A stretch of 64,000 nucleotides of DNA from Gammaproteobacteria bacterium (GTDB lineage: Bacteria > Pseudomonadota > Gammaproteobacteria > Steroidobacterales > Rariloculaceae): positions 1-64,000 of the forward strand of contig JAJDWR010000021.1 of the NCBI GenBank assembly GCA_022825505.1, read 5' to 3'. A program made the translations under genes and the position numbers. Below the pieces are notes generated by a model, which was not told where the DNA came from, did no database searches, and saw only the letters and a program-made list of their open reading frames with translations. Numbering within the stretch: the first letter of the stretch is position 1; the number at the start of each line of letters is the position of its first letter. This document shows positions 49,986-60,133 of this stretch, piece after piece.

Positions 49986-52139
49986 ATGGACTATTCGGCC
50001 GCAATCAGAGAACGTCTGCCGTCGCTGTGGCGGGCGGACGGCCTCGGCGAGCTCATGGGGAAGCTGGAGAGCTATCTCCCCGAATCCGAACTGCCCGGCA
50101 TCCTTGACGCCTACGAAGCCGCCTCCGCCGCTCACGACGGACAACAGCGGCTCAGCGGCGATGACTACATAAGTCACCCGATCGCCGTCGCCCGCATCCT
50201 CGCGGACCTGCACCTGGACCCCGGCTCCATCAAGGCCGCGCTGCTGCATGACGTGCTCGAGGATACGCCCTGCACCCTGGACGATATCAACGGGCGATTC
50301 GGGGAGGATGTGGCGTTGCTGGTGGACGGCGTCAGCAAGCTGGACAAGCTGCGTTTCGACAGCGCGGTGGAGGCCCAGGCCGAATCCTTCCGCAAGATGC
50401 TCCTGGCCATGGTGCAGGATCTGAGGGTCATCCTGGTCAAGCTGGCCGACCGAACCCACAACATGCGCACCATCGAGCACCTGCCCGCGCCAAAGCGGCG
50501 CCGAATCGCCAAGGAGACATTGGAGATCTACGCCCCGATCGCCAACCGCTTGGGCATGTACAGCCTGAAGGTGGAACTGGAAGACCTGGGCTTCAGGGCT
50601 TTCACACCGTTTCGGTATCGGGTTCTGAATCGCGCCCTGCGCCGCTCCCGGGGCAGCCAGCGGCAGTTCCTGCGAAGGATCGTCTCCAACCTGAACAAGC
50701 GGATCGCCGAGCGCGGTATCGAAGCGCGCCTCGTCGCGCGGGAAAAGCGGCTCTACAGCATCTACTCCAAGATGCGGCGCAAACACATACCGCTGTCCGA
50801 GATCGTGGATGTGTTCGGCGTGAGGATCGTCGTCGCCGACATCGATACCTGCTACCGGATGCTCGGGCTGGTCCACGAGCTCTACAAGCCCATGCCGGGC
50901 CGCTTCAAGGACTACATATCGATCCCCAGGGTCAACGGTTACCAATCCCTGCACACGACCCTGTTCGGCCCCAGGAGCATGCCGCTGGAGGTACAGATCA
51001 GGACCGAGGAGATGGACGAGGTCGCCGAGCAGGGCATCGCCGCGCATTGGCAATACAAGGCCGTGGACAAGCTCACGCACGGCGCGGAGGCCAGGGCCCG
51101 GGAGTGGCTGCAGAATCTCATGGAGATGCAGCAGGCCTCCAATTCGGAGGAGTTTCTGGAAACTGTCAAGGCCGACCTGTTCCCCGACAAGGTGTACGTG
51201 TTCACGCCCAAGGGCGACATCATGCGGCTGCCCCGGGGCGCCACCGCCGTGGACTTCGCCTATGCGGTGCATACCGACATCGGGAATCGATGCAAGGCCG
51301 CCAAGATCGCCCGCCGCGAAGTACCGCTGAATACCACGCTCAACAACGGCGATACGGTGGAGATCGTCACCGCCCGTTCGGCGCGCCCGAATCCCAACTG
51401 GGTCAATTTCGTCACCACCGGCAAGGCCCGCAACGCCATTCGCGCGTACCTGAAGAACCTGCGGCGCGAGGAAGCGCGGGAACTGGGCAAGCGACTTCTC
51501 AGCCAGGCGCTCAGACCGTACGCCCTGAACCTTCGCCGCCTGCGAAAGGCCCAGAGAGGGCGCCTGATCGAGGAACTCGGCATATCCGCCATGGACGAGG
51601 TGTACGAACAGGTCGGGCTGGGCGAGCGTCTTGCGCCGGTGGTAGCCGGCATGCTGGCCCAGCAACTGGGCGAAGAAGACGACGCCCGAGTGGAAAAGAA
51701 ACCGCTCGAAATCGCCGGTACCGAGGGACTGCTGGTGACGTACGCGGGCTGCTGTCACCCGATACCGGGCGACGGCATCGTCGGCTACATGTCCAGCGGG
51801 CGAGGCGTGATCATCCATCGCGACAAATGCCACAACGTCGCGAAGTTCCGCGAGCAACCTGCCAAGTGGATTCCGGTGGACTGGCGCCAGGGCATTTCGG
51901 GCGAGTTCCAGTCCGAAATTCGCGTCCGGACCCTGAACCGGGTCGGCCTGCTGGCCGATGTGGCGGGCAGAATCTCGGCAACGTTCAGCAACATTCGGCA
52001 CGTCAGCGTCGAATCCGCCGATGACGAGTCCATGCTGCTGTTCAGGCTGAACGTGCGCGACCGCCGTCACCTGGCTCAGGTCATGCGCAGCATCCGCACG
52101 AACCCGGAAGTGGTCCGTGTCTCCCGTACCCCGGCCTGA
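49986..52139 (+). CDS. spoT: Bifunctional (p)ppGpp synthetase/hydrolase
   Basis: The 717-residue stringent-response enzyme opens with a hydrolase HD domain ([24 protein letters not shown] near residues 87-94). The synthetase domain follows ([54 protein letters not shown]), then TGS ([31 protein letters not shown]), a zinc-finger/RIS region with CCHPIPGD, and a C-terminal ACT domain ([19 protein letters not shown]). Intact HD and synthetase motifs argue for both activities. Confidence 0.95.
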   Translation: MDYSAAIRERLPSLWRADGLGELMGKLESYLPESELPGILDAYEAASAAHDGQQRLSGDDYISHPIAVARILADLHLDPGSIKAALLHDVLEDTPCTLDDINGRFGEDVALLVDGVSKLDKLRFDSAVEAQAESFRKMLLAMVQDLRVILVKLADRTHNMRTIEHLPAPKRRRIAKETLEIYAPIANRLGMYSLKVELEDLGFRAFTPFRYRVLNRALRRSRGSQRQFLRRIVSNLNKRIAERGIEARLVAREKRLYSIYSKMRRKHIPLSEIVDVFGVRIVVADIDTCYRMLGLVHELYKPMPGRFKDYISIPRVNGYQSLHTTLFGPRSMPLEVQIRTEEMDEVAEQGIAAHWQYKAVDKLTHGAEARAREWLQNLMEMQQASNSEEFLETVKADLFPDKVYVFTPKGDIMRLPRGATAVDFAYAVHTDIGNRCKAAKIARREVPLNTTLNNGDTVEIVTARSARPNPNWVNFVTTGKARNAIRAYLKNLRREEARELGKRLLSQALRPYALNLRRLRKAQRGRLIEELGISAMDEVYEQVGLGERLAPVVAGMLAQQLGEEDDARVEKKPLEIAGTEGLLVTYAGCCHPIPGDGIVGYMSSGRGVIIHRDKCHNVAKFREQPAKWIPVDWRQGISGEFQSEIRVRTLNRVGLLADVAGRISATFSNIRHVSVESADDESMLLFRLNVRDRRHLAQVMRSIRTNPEVVRVSRTPA

Positions 52140-52143
52140 CCCC

Positions 52144-52524
52144 ATGGCATTCGAAACCATCCACACCGCAAACGCCCCGGCCGCCATCGGAACGTACAGT
52201 CAGGCCGTTCGCTCGGGAGACACGGTCTACCTCTCCGGCCAGATCCCGCTGGATCCCGAAACCATGGAGCTGGTGGAAGGCGATATCGACGCGCAGATCC
52301 GCCAGGTTTTCGACAACCTCGCCGCCGTGGCGGAGGCGGCCGGCGGCGGGCTCGGCAACATCGTCAAGCTCACCGTTTATCTCGAAGACCTCGGGCACTT
52401 CCCCCGGGTCAACGAGATCATGGCGCAATACTTCCGGGAGCCCTACCCTGCCCGCGCCGCCATCGGCGTGGCGGCGCTGCCCAGGGCGGCGGCGGTCGAG
52501 ATGGACGCGATTCTGGTTGTCTGA
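52144..52524 (+). CDS. ridA: RidA family reactive-enamine deaminase
   Basis: The 126-residue protein of the YjgF/RidA family hydrolyses 2-aminoacrylate and other enamines. It shows [65 protein letters not shown] and the key Arg in [22 protein letters not shown]. It starts four bases after spoT and overlaps the recG start, the normal order in gammaproteobacteria. Confidence 0.95.
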   Translation: MAFETIHTANAPAAIGTYSQAVRSGDTVYLSGQIPLDPETMELVEGDIDAQIRQVFDNLAAVAEAAGGGLGNIVKLTVYLEDLGHFPRVNEIMAQYFREPYPARAAIGVAALPRAAAVEMDAILVV

Positions 52525-54607
52525 CCGCACCGATAGCCGCAGTTCCGCCCTGGCAAGACCGGTCGGCGCGCTCCGGGGCGTCGGCCCGCGACTCGCCGAA
52601 CGGTTGTCGCGCCTCGGGGTAGAGCGGATCGCGGACCTTCTCTGTCTGCTGCCGCTGCGTTACGAGGATCGAACCCGGATCAGGCCCCTGGGCGGACTGA
52701 TGCCCGGCGAGAAGGTGCTCATCGAGGGCGAACTGGAACTCGCCGAGGTGGCTTACCGGCGCCGCCGTTCCCTCCTGTGCCGGGTTGCCGACGGCACCGG
52801 CGCGATCACCCTGCGTTTCTTCCACTTCAACCGCGTTCAGCAACAGCAACTGGTACGCGGCGCTCATGTGCGCTGTTTCGGAGAGGTCCGCAACGGGCCG
52901 ACGGGCCTGGAAATGATTCACCCGGAGTACCGCGTCATCGGCGCCGAGCCGGAACCGCCGGGCACCGCTCTGACCCCCATCTATCCGACCACCGAAGGGC
53001 TGCACCAGCAGCGCCTGCGCCGATTCATCCAGCAGGCCATGGCGGTTATGGAGAAGACCGACAGCGTCGACTACCTGCACGACCGGCTGCCGGAGGGCTA
53101 CCCGGAATTCGCCGAGTCGATCCGTTTCCTGCACGGCCCGCCCCAGGGCACAGACATCGAGCCGTTGCTGGCCGGCGCCCATCCCTGCCAGAGGCGCCTC
53201 GCCCTGGAAGAGCTGGTGGCGCACAGGCTGAGCCTGCAGCGGCTCAACCTGGGGCGTCGCCGCGAGCACGCGGTCATGCTGAAGGATGAGCGCCGATTGA
53301 TTGCGGCGTTCAAGTCGCAACTGCCGTTTCGACTGACACGGGCCCAGCAGGCAGCGCTGAACGAGATTCTGGCGGACCTGGCAACCGCCTCGCCCATGCA
53401 CCGCCTGCTTCAGGGGGATGTGGGGTCCGGAAAAACGGTCGTTGCAGCCGCGTCGGCCCTTGCGGCAGCTTCGGCTGGTTATCAGACCGCCGTGATGGTG
53501 CCCACCGAACTGTTGGCCGAACAGCAACACAAGACGATCGCCGGCTGGCTGAGTCCCCTGGAAATTCAGGTCCGTCTGCTCACCGGCTCGGTCACCGGTT
53601 CCACGCGCAAGCAGGTTCTCGAAGAGACCGCATCAGGCCACGCCCAGGTCGTCGTCGGCACCCATGCCCTGTTCCAGCAGAGCGTCCGGTTCGCGAGGCT
53701 TGCGCTGATCATCGTCGACGAGCAGCATCGCTTCGGGGTCAATCAGCGGCTGGAACTGAAGCAGAAAGGCCGGAAGGGCCTGCTTTCGCCTCACCAGCTT
53801 GTGATGACGGCGACGCCCATCCCCCGAACCCTGACGATGACCGCCTACGCCGACCTGGACTGCTCGATCATCGACGAGTTGCCGCCGGGACGCCAGCCCG
53901 TAGGCACCGCGGTCATGCGGCAAAGCCGCCGCGCCGAACTGGTGCAGCGCGTTCGCGCCCACTGCGGCGGCGGGCGTCAGGCCTACTGGGTCTGTCCGCT
54001 CATCGAGGAGTCGGAGAATCTCGATTACCAGGCCGCCGCCGAAGTCGGCCGGGAACTGTCGGACGCCCTGCCAAACCTGAACGTGGGCCTGGTCCACGGA
54101 AAGATGTCGGCCAGCGAGAAGGATCGCGTCATGCGTGAATTCAATTCGGGCGGATTGCACGTTCTTGTGGCAACCACCGTGGTGGAGGTCGGCGTGGACG
54201 TTCCCAATGCGAGCCTGATGGTGATCGAGAACGCAGAGCGCATGGGGCTCTCGCAACTGCACCAATTGCGCGGCCGGGTCGGCCGCGGGCGCGATGCCTC
54301 GCACTGCATCCTGCTCTACAAGCCGCCGCTCACCGACGTGGCCGAGGCGCGTCTGCGCGTACTGCGCGCCACCAACGACGGATTTGCAATCGCGCAAAAG
54401 GATCTTGAGTTGCGGGGGCCGGGTGAGGTACTGGGTACACGTCAGACCGGGCTCATGCAACTCAGGGTGGCGGACATCGTCAGGGACGCCGACCTGCTGC
54501 CGGACGTCATCCGCATCTCGGATGAACTGCTGACCCGGTTTCCCCAGCGGGTCGATCCGTTGATCGGGCGCTGGACCCGCGGCAGTTCGGAGTACGCGAA
54601 GGTATGA
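52517..54607 (+). CDS. recG: ATP-dependent DNA helicase RecG
   Basis: The 696-residue helicase reverses stalled forks and processes Holliday junctions. It has an N-terminal wedge/OB domain ([25 protein letters not shown]), Walker [19 protein letters not shown] box [33 protein letters not shown] and motif [21 protein letters not shown]. The start is a TTG at 52517 inside the end of ridA; no better start is visible before the conserved region. It overlaps ubiA by four bases. Confidence 0.95.
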   Translation: MSDRTDSRSSALARPVGALRGVGPRLAERLSRLGVERIADLLCLLPLRYEDRTRIRPLGGLMPGEKVLIEGELELAEVAYRRRRSLLCRVADGTGAITLRFFHFNRVQQQQLVRGAHVRCFGEVRNGPTGLEMIHPEYRVIGAEPEPPGTALTPIYPTTEGLHQQRLRRFIQQAMAVMEKTDSVDYLHDRLPEGYPEFAESIRFLHGPPQGTDIEPLLAGAHPCQRRLALEELVAHRLSLQRLNLGRRREHAVMLKDERRLIAAFKSQLPFRLTRAQQAALNEILADLATASPMHRLLQGDVGSGKTVVAAASALAAASAGYQTAVMVPTELLAEQQHKTIAGWLSPLEIQVRLLTGSVTGSTRKQVLEETASGHAQVVVGTHALFQQSVRFARLALIIVDEQHRFGVNQRLELKQKGRKGLLSPHQLVMTATPIPRTLTMTAYADLDCSIIDELPPGRQPVGTAVMRQSRRAELVQRVRAHCGGGRQAYWVCPLIEESENLDYQAAAEVGRELSDALPNLNVGLVHGKMSASEKDRVMREFNSGGLHVLVATTVVEVGVDVPNASLMVIENAERMGLSQLHQLRGRVGRGRDASHCILLYKPPLTDVAEARLRVLRATNDGFAIAQKDLELRGPGEVLGTRQTGLMQLRVADIVRDADLLPDVIRISDELLTRFPQRVDPLIGRWTRGSSEYAKV

Positions 54608-55470
54608 AAGTGTTGAGCCGTCTCGGAGCCTATGCCCGGCTGGTGCGGCTGCATCAGCCGGTGGGCATCTGGCTGCTGCTGTGGCCGACGCTCTGGGCGC
54701 TCTGGATTGCAGGCGAAGGGCGTCCCGATCAGCGCGTTTTCATCGTCTTCGTACTCGGCACCGTGGTGCTGCGTTCCGCAGGCTGCATCATCAACGACTA
54801 CGCCGACCGCAAGATCGACGCCCACGTCTGGCGGACAAAGGACCGGCCATTGGCCACCGGAGAGGTCTCGGTCCCCGAAGCGCTGACGCTGTTCGTCGTC
54901 CTGATGCTCGTTGGCCTTGGCCTGGTGCTGACCATGAACCGGCTCACGGTGATGCTGGCGGTGATCGGCGCGTTCATCACCATCCTCTATCCGTTCACAA
55001 AGCGCTTCATCTCCTTTCCCCAGTTGGTGCTCGGAATTGCCTTTTCCTGGGGCGTCCCCATGGCGTTCGCGGCCCAGCTTGGCACAGTGCCGACGGTCGG
55101 CTGGGCTCTGTTCGCCATGACCATCGCCTGGGGTGTGATCTACGACACCGAATACGCCATGGCGGACCGGGTCGACGATCTCAAGATCGGTGTCAGGTCC
55201 GTGGCCATTCTGCTTGGCGACATGGACCGGCTTTTCGTCGGGGTCATGCAGATCCTGTTCCTCACGGCGCTCGTTCTGATCGGTCAGAGCGTGGGCAGGG
55301 GCGCCTGGTTCTTCGCCGGCACTGTCCTCGCCGCGCTGATCTTCGTGTATCAGCAGTTCCTGATTCGGGACAGGGATTCCGCGCTCTGCTTCACGGCGTT
55401 CCGCAACAACGCGATATTCGGGGCTTATGTGTTCGCCTCGATCATGCTCGACTACCACTTCGAGGCTTAG
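54604..55470 (+). CDS. ubiA: 4-hydroxybenzoate polyprenyltransferase
   Basis: This polytopic inner-membrane prenyltransferase of 288 residues attaches the polyprenyl tail in ubiquinone synthesis. The first Asp-rich motif is NDYADRKID (residues ~64-72), the second is YDTEYAMADRVDDLKIG. About eight hydrophobic helices are visible. It overlaps recG by four bases. Confidence 0.95.
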   Translation: MKVLSRLGAYARLVRLHQPVGIWLLLWPTLWALWIAGEGRPDQRVFIVFVLGTVVLRSAGCIINDYADRKIDAHVWRTKDRPLATGEVSVPEALTLFVVLMLVGLGLVLTMNRLTVMLAVIGAFITILYPFTKRFISFPQLVLGIAFSWGVPMAFAAQLGTVPTVGWALFAMTIAWGVIYDTEYAMADRVDDLKIGVRSVAILLGDMDRLFVGVMQILFLTALVLIGQSVGRGAWFFAGTVLAALIFVYQQFLIRDRDSALCFTAFRNNAIFGAYVFASIMLDYHFEA

Positions 55471-55538
55471 CGGCCATGCTAATCTTCAGGTGAAGGCGGT
55501 TCGTGCGGGCTCCCCCGGAAACCCGCTGAGAGGTGAAC

Positions 55539-56612
55539 ATGAAACGGCGACTCGCGATGTTGGCCCTGGTGGCGGTAACCACGCCGGTGGTGGCACAGTG
55601 GCTGACGCTGCCCACGCCGGGTGTCCCGCGCACGGCGGCCGGCGCGCCCGATTTGTCGGCGCCCGCGCCGCGTGCTGGGGACGGCAACCCCGATCTGTCG
55701 GGCCTGTGGTACCCCGTCGACGTGACGGGTAGCCTGCTGGACCCGGCCAACGCCCAGCAGTGGGCGCGCCTGTTGATGGCTGAACGCGAGGCCCGCTTCC
55801 TGCAGGACGCTCCCCGCTTCCGTTGCCTGCCCAGCGGGCCGGGATTCATCACCCTGTCCGGCAGCAACTTCGGGACGCGCAGAATCGTGCAGCATCCCAA
55901 CCTCATCGCCATCCTGAACGCCGACCTGACCTACCGGCAGATCTTCATGGACGGCCGGGAGCTTGAACCGGACCCCTACCCGATCTGGACGGGCTACTCC
56001 GTCGGCCGCTGGGAGGGCGACACACTGGTGGTCGAGAGCAACGGCTACAACGACAGCACATGGCTGCACGCCCGCGGGCTGCCGCACTCCGATCGCCTGC
56101 GCATCACCGAGCGCTACCACCGTCCGGACTTCGGGCACCTGCAGATCGACGTGACATACGAAGATCCCGAAACCTTCGATGAGCCGTTGCACGCGGTGGT
56201 CGACCTCACGTTCCGCGCCGATGACGAAATGCTCGAACTGGTGTGCAACGAGGCGAGCGAGGGGCAGAGTCACTGGGGCGGCGATATCACCCAGGCCGAT
56301 GACCGGGTCGTGGAAGTCGACCCGGACATCCTGGCCCGATACGTGGGTACCTACGAAGGCTACTGGCTGAGTTCCTGGACTACGATCGAAGTCACGCTGG
56401 AAGACGGCGCCCTGTTCCTGCTGAGAACACCGCCCTATGCGCGAAACGCCGCCAGCGGGAGCGAGAAGTCACGGCTGGTTGCCCTGTCGGATACCGCATT
56501 CGAGTGCCTCTGCGGCCTCGGGTTCATCTTCACCGCCGAGGAAGGGCAGATGGCGACCGAAGTCGCGGAAGTCCACGTTTCCGGCGCATGGCCCTTCATC
56601 CGCGTGCCTTGA
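55539..56612 (+). CDS. Secreted protein of unknown function, conserved WEGDTLVVES family
   Basis: The 357-residue product has a signal peptide (MKRRLAMLALVAVTTPVVAQ) and then a twice-repeated phrase, GAPDLSAPAP and GNPDLSGLW. A region follows with IWTGYSVGRWEGDTLVVESNGYND and LRITERYHRPDFGHLQIDVTYEDPE. I recognise this as a widespread family of secreted proteins in environmental bacteria, without known function. The C-terminal third (VGTYEGYWLSSWTTIEVTLEDGALFL) looks like an extra beta domain. GAGAGG precedes ATG 55539. It stands alone after ubiA. Confidence 0.7.
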   Translation: MKRRLAMLALVAVTTPVVAQWLTLPTPGVPRTAAGAPDLSAPAPRAGDGNPDLSGLWYPVDVTGSLLDPANAQQWARLLMAEREARFLQDAPRFRCLPSGPGFITLSGSNFGTRRIVQHPNLIAILNADLTYRQIFMDGRELEPDPYPIWTGYSVGRWEGDTLVVESNGYNDSTWLHARGLPHSDRLRITERYHRPDFGHLQIDVTYEDPETFDEPLHAVVDLTFRADDEMLELVCNEASEGQSHWGGDITQADDRVVEVDPDILARYVGTYEGYWLSSWTTIEVTLEDGALFLLRTPPYARNAASGSEKSRLVALSDTAFECLCGLGFIFTAEEGQMATEVAEVHVSGAWPFIRVP

Positions 56613-56711
56613 CGATTTTTTGGGCCGTGCTGCCGGAACAACCGCTACCCCGGATAGCGACCTGAACAAATCGCGCTACCCGCCTTCCGTCCGCTATCTT
56701 GCAGTGCCTAC

Positions 56712-56837
56712 CTACGATCTCGGACGGTCGTCGGTCTTGTTCCGATTCGGAGGGTGGTGTCGGAGGTAGGTACCGTAGGCGAACAGGGCCAATGGCAACC
56801 CGACCATTGAAATTATCGCGATTACATCGACGCTCAT
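56712..56837 (-). CDS. Small single-helix membrane protein (41 aa)
   Basis: The product is one transmembrane helix (VIAIISMVGLPLALFAYGTYL) followed by a basic, polar tail rich in Pro, Arg and Asp. A strong ribosome site GGGGAGGAAGG ends four bases before the ATG at 56837, which is the main support for translation. The topology resembles small modulators of transporters. Function unknown. Confidence 0.55.
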   Translation of the reverse strand: MSVDVIAIISMVGLPLALFAYGTYLRHHPPNRNKTDDRPRS

Positions 56838-56906
56838 GAACCTTCCTCCCCGGACTCGGTGACAACAAAATAGGCCATGAAGGCGCCTGCGTAGACAGCA
56901 AACAAC

Positions 56907-57021
56907 CTATCTGGCCGAGGGCACCGGCAGGTCCTTGCCCTCACGCATCGTGGCGGCGATCAGCTCGCGGAGCAGATCCTTGGCCTCGTTCAGCGCCTCA
57001 TCCCGGGTCGCGCCGTAAACT
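56907..57021 (-). pseudogene. HicB antitoxin C-terminal remnant
   Basis: The frame reads SCLVYGATRDEALNEAKDLL then RELIAATMREGKDLPVPSAR and a stop. It fits the second half of HicB proteins (C-x-YG-x-T-x-E-E-A-L-x-x-A-K). Upstream the frame has no start codon before a stop and overlaps the end of the neighbouring small membrane gene. No HicA gene is present. Confidence 0.45.
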
Positions 57022-57244
57022 AGGCAGCTTTGCCGACGATTGCCTCGCGGAGTCCCTCAAGGAGACCTTCGAGATGGGCCATGCGCTCGCGGAGCGCGGC
57101 GAATTCCTGCCCGGACTGCTCGCGGAAGGCGATGAGTTCCCGGCGTGTTTCAGCCGCGGCCCGCTGGCCGCTTGGAATCAGGCCCGCCAAGCTGACCGCG
57201 ACACCTATGATTGTGCCGATAATTGTATATGTTTCAATCGTCAT
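57020..57244 (-). CDS. Small membrane-anchored coiled-coil protein (74 aa)
   Basis: It starts MTIETYTIIGTIIGVAVSL, one transmembrane helix at residues ~5-25. A charged coiled coil follows (AAAETRRELIAFREQSGQEF and AALRERMAHLEGLLEGLREA). Such short anchored coiled coils are common in environmental genomes next to toxin-antitoxin and mobile genes, but no role is known. ATG 57244 is preferred over an upstream extension. The 247 bp to the osmC-like gene show nothing clear. Confidence 0.55.
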   Translation of the reverse strand: MTIETYTIIGTIIGVAVSLAGLIPSGQRAAAETRRELIAFREQSGQEFAALRERMAHLEGLLEGLREAIVGKAA

Positions 57245-57491
57245 GGCCTGGTTACAGTCTATGCCGCCTTCCGCTCCTCGAACCGCCAGATAGCGATAAG
57301 CGAACATTAGCACGCCGCTAACCCTAAACAATACGCGCGAATCTGGACATTTTGGCGAGATTCACCCTGCTCACCCGCCCGTATTTCTCGAACAGCGCGC
57401 ATGCTAGCCTATTGTAAACACCATCAGGTTCGCTCGCGTGCGCGGCGGTACGGCACCGCTGTCGGTCACGGAAAGCCATTGAGGAAGATTG

Positions 57492-57959
57492 ATGACGGCA
57501 CACATGTACAAGGCGAAGCTGACCTGGACCGGCAACCTCGGCGAGGGTACGAGCGGCTACAAGGCTTACACGCGAGACTACGACGTGGCGTTCGAAGGCA
57601 AACCGGTCATCAAGGGTTCGTCAGACCCGAACTATTTCGGCGACGCCACCCGCCACAATCCCGAGGACATGCTGCTGGCCGCTCTCTCTGCCTGCCACAT
57701 GCTGTGGTACCTGCACCTGTGCGCCGTCAACCGGATCGTGATTACGGACTACGAGGACCGCGCGGAGGGCGTGATGGAAATTTCGCGCGACGGGTCGGGA
57801 CTGTTTACGGGGGTTACGCTGAGACCGCAGGTCATAATTGCGGCGGGAAGCGATGCGGCCAAGGCGGAAGGGCTGCACAAGCGCGCCGGGGAGCTGTGCA
57901 ATATTGCCAGGTCGGTCAGTTTTCCCGTGAGGCATGAGGCGGTGGTGACGCTCGGCTGA
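57492..57959 (+). CDS. OsmC family protein
   Basis: The 155-residue protein has the OsmC/Ohr fold pattern: an N-terminal strand pair (YKAKLTWTGNLGEGTSGYKAYTRDY), NPEDMLLAALSACHMLWYLHLC carrying one Cys on the central helix, and a C-terminal CNIARSVSFPV with the second Cys. The two Cys positions suit thiol peroxidase-type chemistry on organic hydroperoxides. Its subgroup (PED-x-LL-x-A-x-S-x-CHMLWYL) is generally annotated only as OsmC family. GAGGAAG stands seven bases before ATG 57492. Confidence 0.85.
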   Translation: MTAHMYKAKLTWTGNLGEGTSGYKAYTRDYDVAFEGKPVIKGSSDPNYFGDATRHNPEDMLLAALSACHMLWYLHLCAVNRIVITDYEDRAEGVMEISRDGSGLFTGVTLRPQVIIAAGSDAAKAEGLHKRAGELCNIARSVSFPVRHEAVVTLG

Positions 57960-57984
57960 CCGTCGTCTCCGCCACCTTAAGGCG

Positions 57985-58098
57985 CTGTCCAAAAAATGGG
58001 AGAAGTGGTATTTGCGCTGATGAGAGGACCATACGAGGATGGCGAAGCGACGCAATTTTTTACCTGATTTCAAGGTCTGGGTGGCCTTGGCGGTATAG
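57985..58098 (+). mobile_element. IS3-type insertion sequence remnant (left end and OrfA start)
   Basis: TGTCCAAAAAATGGGAGAAG at about 57986 resembles IS3-family termini. Fifty bases later ATG 58039 starts MAKRRNFLPDFKVWVALAV and stops at 58098. This matches the opening of IS3 OrfA proteins ((T/A)KRRRF-x-x-EFK-x-x-VALEA). Nothing of the rest of OrfA or OrfB remains, and no matching right end was found. Confidence 0.5.
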
Positions 58099-58106
58099 CC
58101 GTTGCC

Positions 58107-58418
58107 TCAAGGCTCATCCGCCGCCGGAAGCCGCAGCAGTCTTTCGCTTCGCCACACCCGAACGATCCGTACTGTGGACTCTTCTCTTCGATACACGATT
58201 CGAAACGGCGGATGAATGAGTTCCCTCAGCGTGTCTTGACCAAACTCCGGCACGATTCGACCCATCTCGGGGTGTTCGGCCAGGCGTTCAATCCGCGTCA
58301 GGATTTCAAGGAGGAAGCGGGTACCAGTCTCGGGAACGCCTTGTTCCGAGTACCAGTCTTTAATGTCCCTGAGGTCCTCCAGCGCGGATTCCGCAATCCG
58401 GACGCTGCTTCGGGGCAT
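58107..58418 (-). CDS. ParE/RelE family toxin
   Basis: The 103-residue protein has the ParE/RelE fold pattern: VRIAESALEDLRDIKDWYSEQG, RFLLEILTRIERLAEHPEMG, RELIHPPFRIVYRREESTVRIVRVWRSERLL. The final strands with R-x-V-Y-R and a basic end are typical of the ParE branch, which poisons gyrase; RelE-type mRNA cleavage cannot be excluded. It starts three bases after the antitoxin stop, in the classic antitoxin-first order. Confidence 0.85.
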   Translation of the reverse strand: MPRSSVRIAESALEDLRDIKDWYSEQGVPETGTRFLLEILTRIERLAEHPEMGRIVPEFGQDTLRELIHPPFRIVYRREESTVRIVRVWRSERLLRLPAADEP

Positions 58419-58421
58419 TGG

Positions 58422-58691
58422 CTAAATCAGGCCAAGGCGGCTTCGGGCTTCGGTCAGACTCACGTCGCGGCCGGACTCCAGATCGTTGATGCCCTCCACG
58501 ACGGCGCGCATGAATTCGCGTTCTTCCTGGGTGTTCTCGTATTCCGAGAGGGATTGAACGACCGCAACGCCACGTCCCCGGCTCGTCAGCAACAGGGGGC
58601 GGCCCGCTTCCACCGCGTGCCTTACCACGCGGCCGGGGTTTTTCTTCAAGTCGCCGAGGGGCACAACATCCGTGGAGAAACGAATTGTCAT
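58422..58691 (-). CDS. Phd/YefM family antitoxin
   Basis: The 89-residue antitoxin has an N-terminal Phd/YefM DNA-binding fold (VVPLGDLKKNPGRVVRHAVE, RPLLLTSRGRGVAVVQSLSEYE) and a C-terminal helix that would wrap the toxin (EFMRAVVEGINDLESGRDVS). ATG 58691 is used. Upstream, ACCA...TGGT half-sites around 58704-58724 could be its operator, and TTATAA near 58725 a -10. The pair is expected to repress itself. Confidence 0.82.
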   Translation of the reverse strand: MTIRFSTDVVPLGDLKKNPGRVVRHAVEAGRPLLLTSRGRGVAVVQSLSEYENTQEEREFMRAVVEGINDLESGRDVSLTEARSRLGLI

Positions 58692-58850
58692 CTGACAACT
58701 AACCAGTGCTGATAAGTGGTCCTTATAATAACACCGGTTGACGGACCCATCACGCATTTGCCTTTCGACTTGGCAGCGCTGGCCGGATACGGCAGCGAAT
58801 TCTGGCCGTGTAAACCTTACTTTGGGACTTATATGCCAAAGTGACCTCCG

Positions 58851-60059
58851 TCAGGCGGCCAGTTGGTGAGATTGACGTTTCACAGGCCGGGTAATCCCGC
58901 CGCCTCCGCGTCCAGCCGCCCCAGTCCCCAGGGCCATGATACTGAGCGCCGCGTTGATGTCGGCGTTCGCCTCGTGTCCGCAATGGACACAGTGAAATTC
59001 GGATTGGGTTTTGCGGCTGCGTTTATCCACGGCACCGCACTCGTTGCACGTCTGAGACGTATACGCCGGACGGACCGACACGACGTTCGCGGCCTTGTAG
59101 TCGAGCATCCGGAAAAGTTGCGCCCAGCCGGTTGCCAATATCTCTCGATTCAGCCCGGCCTTTTGCCGGACGTTCGTGCCTGGTGCTTCAGCCGATCCTA
59201 TCGCCGAGCGCGTCATGCCTCTCACGTTCAGTTCCTCGACGACTACCGTACCGGCAGCGTCGGCGATCTCGCGACTCACGCAATGCGCGAAGTTATGGCG
59301 AATCTGAGCGATCCTGCGAGCGGCCTTGGCCGCCCGGCGCTTGGCAATGGCTCTACGCCTCGATCCGCGCTTGCGACGTGCCACGACTCGCTGGTAGCGT
59401 CTCCGCCGTACTTCGAGCCGAGATACGTCCGGCATCCCAAATATCCGCCCGTCGCTGACCGCGACCTGCCCGACGTTCATATCCACGCCGATAGCGGTTC
59501 CGTCGTCGTCTCTCTCGATCTCGCCCACGTCATAGAACACGACGCAATACCATTTGCCGAGTTCTCTCTTGACGACCGCCCGAATCGGCTTGCAACCGGA
59601 ATGGGGATTGCCTCCGTTTCGCGTGAGCTTTACCCAACCGATCTTCGGAACGCGCAGCCAACCGTTTTCGGTGATCCCCTCGTCGCCGGGAATCGTGAAC
59701 GAGTCGTTTCCCAACCGAGCCTTGAACCGGGGGAAACCGCCGTGCGCGAACGCCCGCTTCCAGGCGTCGGCCTGATATTTGAGCGCATAGCGAACCGGCG
59801 CATACGGAAGCGCTTGAAGCCATGGCGTCTCACGCCTCAGCTTCGTGAACTCCACGCCGAGCGACTGAAACGTGAGAGACGGCTTTCGGCGGCTATTCGG
59901 ATACTTCCGGTGGAGCGCATATTCGCGCTTGTTCCTGGCGAGAAAATGATTCCACACGTACCGGCACGCTCCCGCCGTGCGGGCCAGCATCAAATGCTTA
60001 TCCCGCGACCCCGGATGCAACCGGAAACGGACGGCTCGGAATTCGGTAGAATCGCTCAT
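58851..60059 (-). CDS. tnpB: TnpB RNA-guided nuclease-like protein
   Basis: The 402-residue protein has an N-terminal helix-turn-helix/OrfB-type region (LARTAGACRYVWNHFLARN) and a split RuvC domain with all three acidic residues: D193 in GVDMNVGQVAVSDG, Glu near 275 in VVVEELNVRGMT and D367 in ADINAAL. The four-Cys zinc finger lies at 338, 341, 357 and 360 (TCNECGAVD, CVHCGHEA). It therefore looks catalytically intact. No TnpA transposase is nearby. Only four bases separate its stop from the inner edge of the inverted repeat, leaving almost no room for the usual downstream guide-RNA scaffold. Confidence 0.92.
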   Translation of the reverse strand: MSDSTEFRAVRFRLHPGSRDKHLMLARTAGACRYVWNHFLARNKREYALHRKYPNSRRKPSLTFQSLGVEFTKLRRETPWLQALPYAPVRYALKYQADAWKRAFAHGGFPRFKARLGNDSFTIPGDEGITENGWLRVPKIGWVKLTRNGGNPHSGCKPIRAVVKRELGKWYCVVFYDVGEIERDDDGTAIGVDMNVGQVAVSDGRIFGMPDVSRLEVRRRRYQRVVARRKRGSRRRAIAKRRAAKAARRIAQIRHNFAHCVSREIADAAGTVVVEELNVRGMTRSAIGSAEAPGTNVRQKAGLNREILATGWAQLFRMLDYKAANVVSVRPAYTSQTCNECGAVDKRSRKTQSEFHCVHCGHEANADINAALSIMALGTGAAGRGGGGITRPVKRQSHQLAA

Positions 60060-60133
60060 GCGGTTGGCATCCTCAGTGCCATTCGGGGCGGCTGTTAGCG
60101 CAGCCGCTCACGCATTATATCACTAGGGGCTGC
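60060..60133 (-). promoter_or_regulatory. Leader of the TnpB element with a 7-bp-stem hairpin
   Basis: GCGGCTG (60088-60094) pairs with CAGCCGC (60101-60107) around TTAGCG, between the right inverted repeat and the tnpB start. It could be a leftover IS605-type end hairpin or a control of tnpB translation. No promoter is obvious. Confidence 0.35.

Noticed and set aside
49800..52187. Open frame of about 800 codons opposite spoT
   Set aside because: Shadow of the conserved spoT codons; no start context and no family resemblance.
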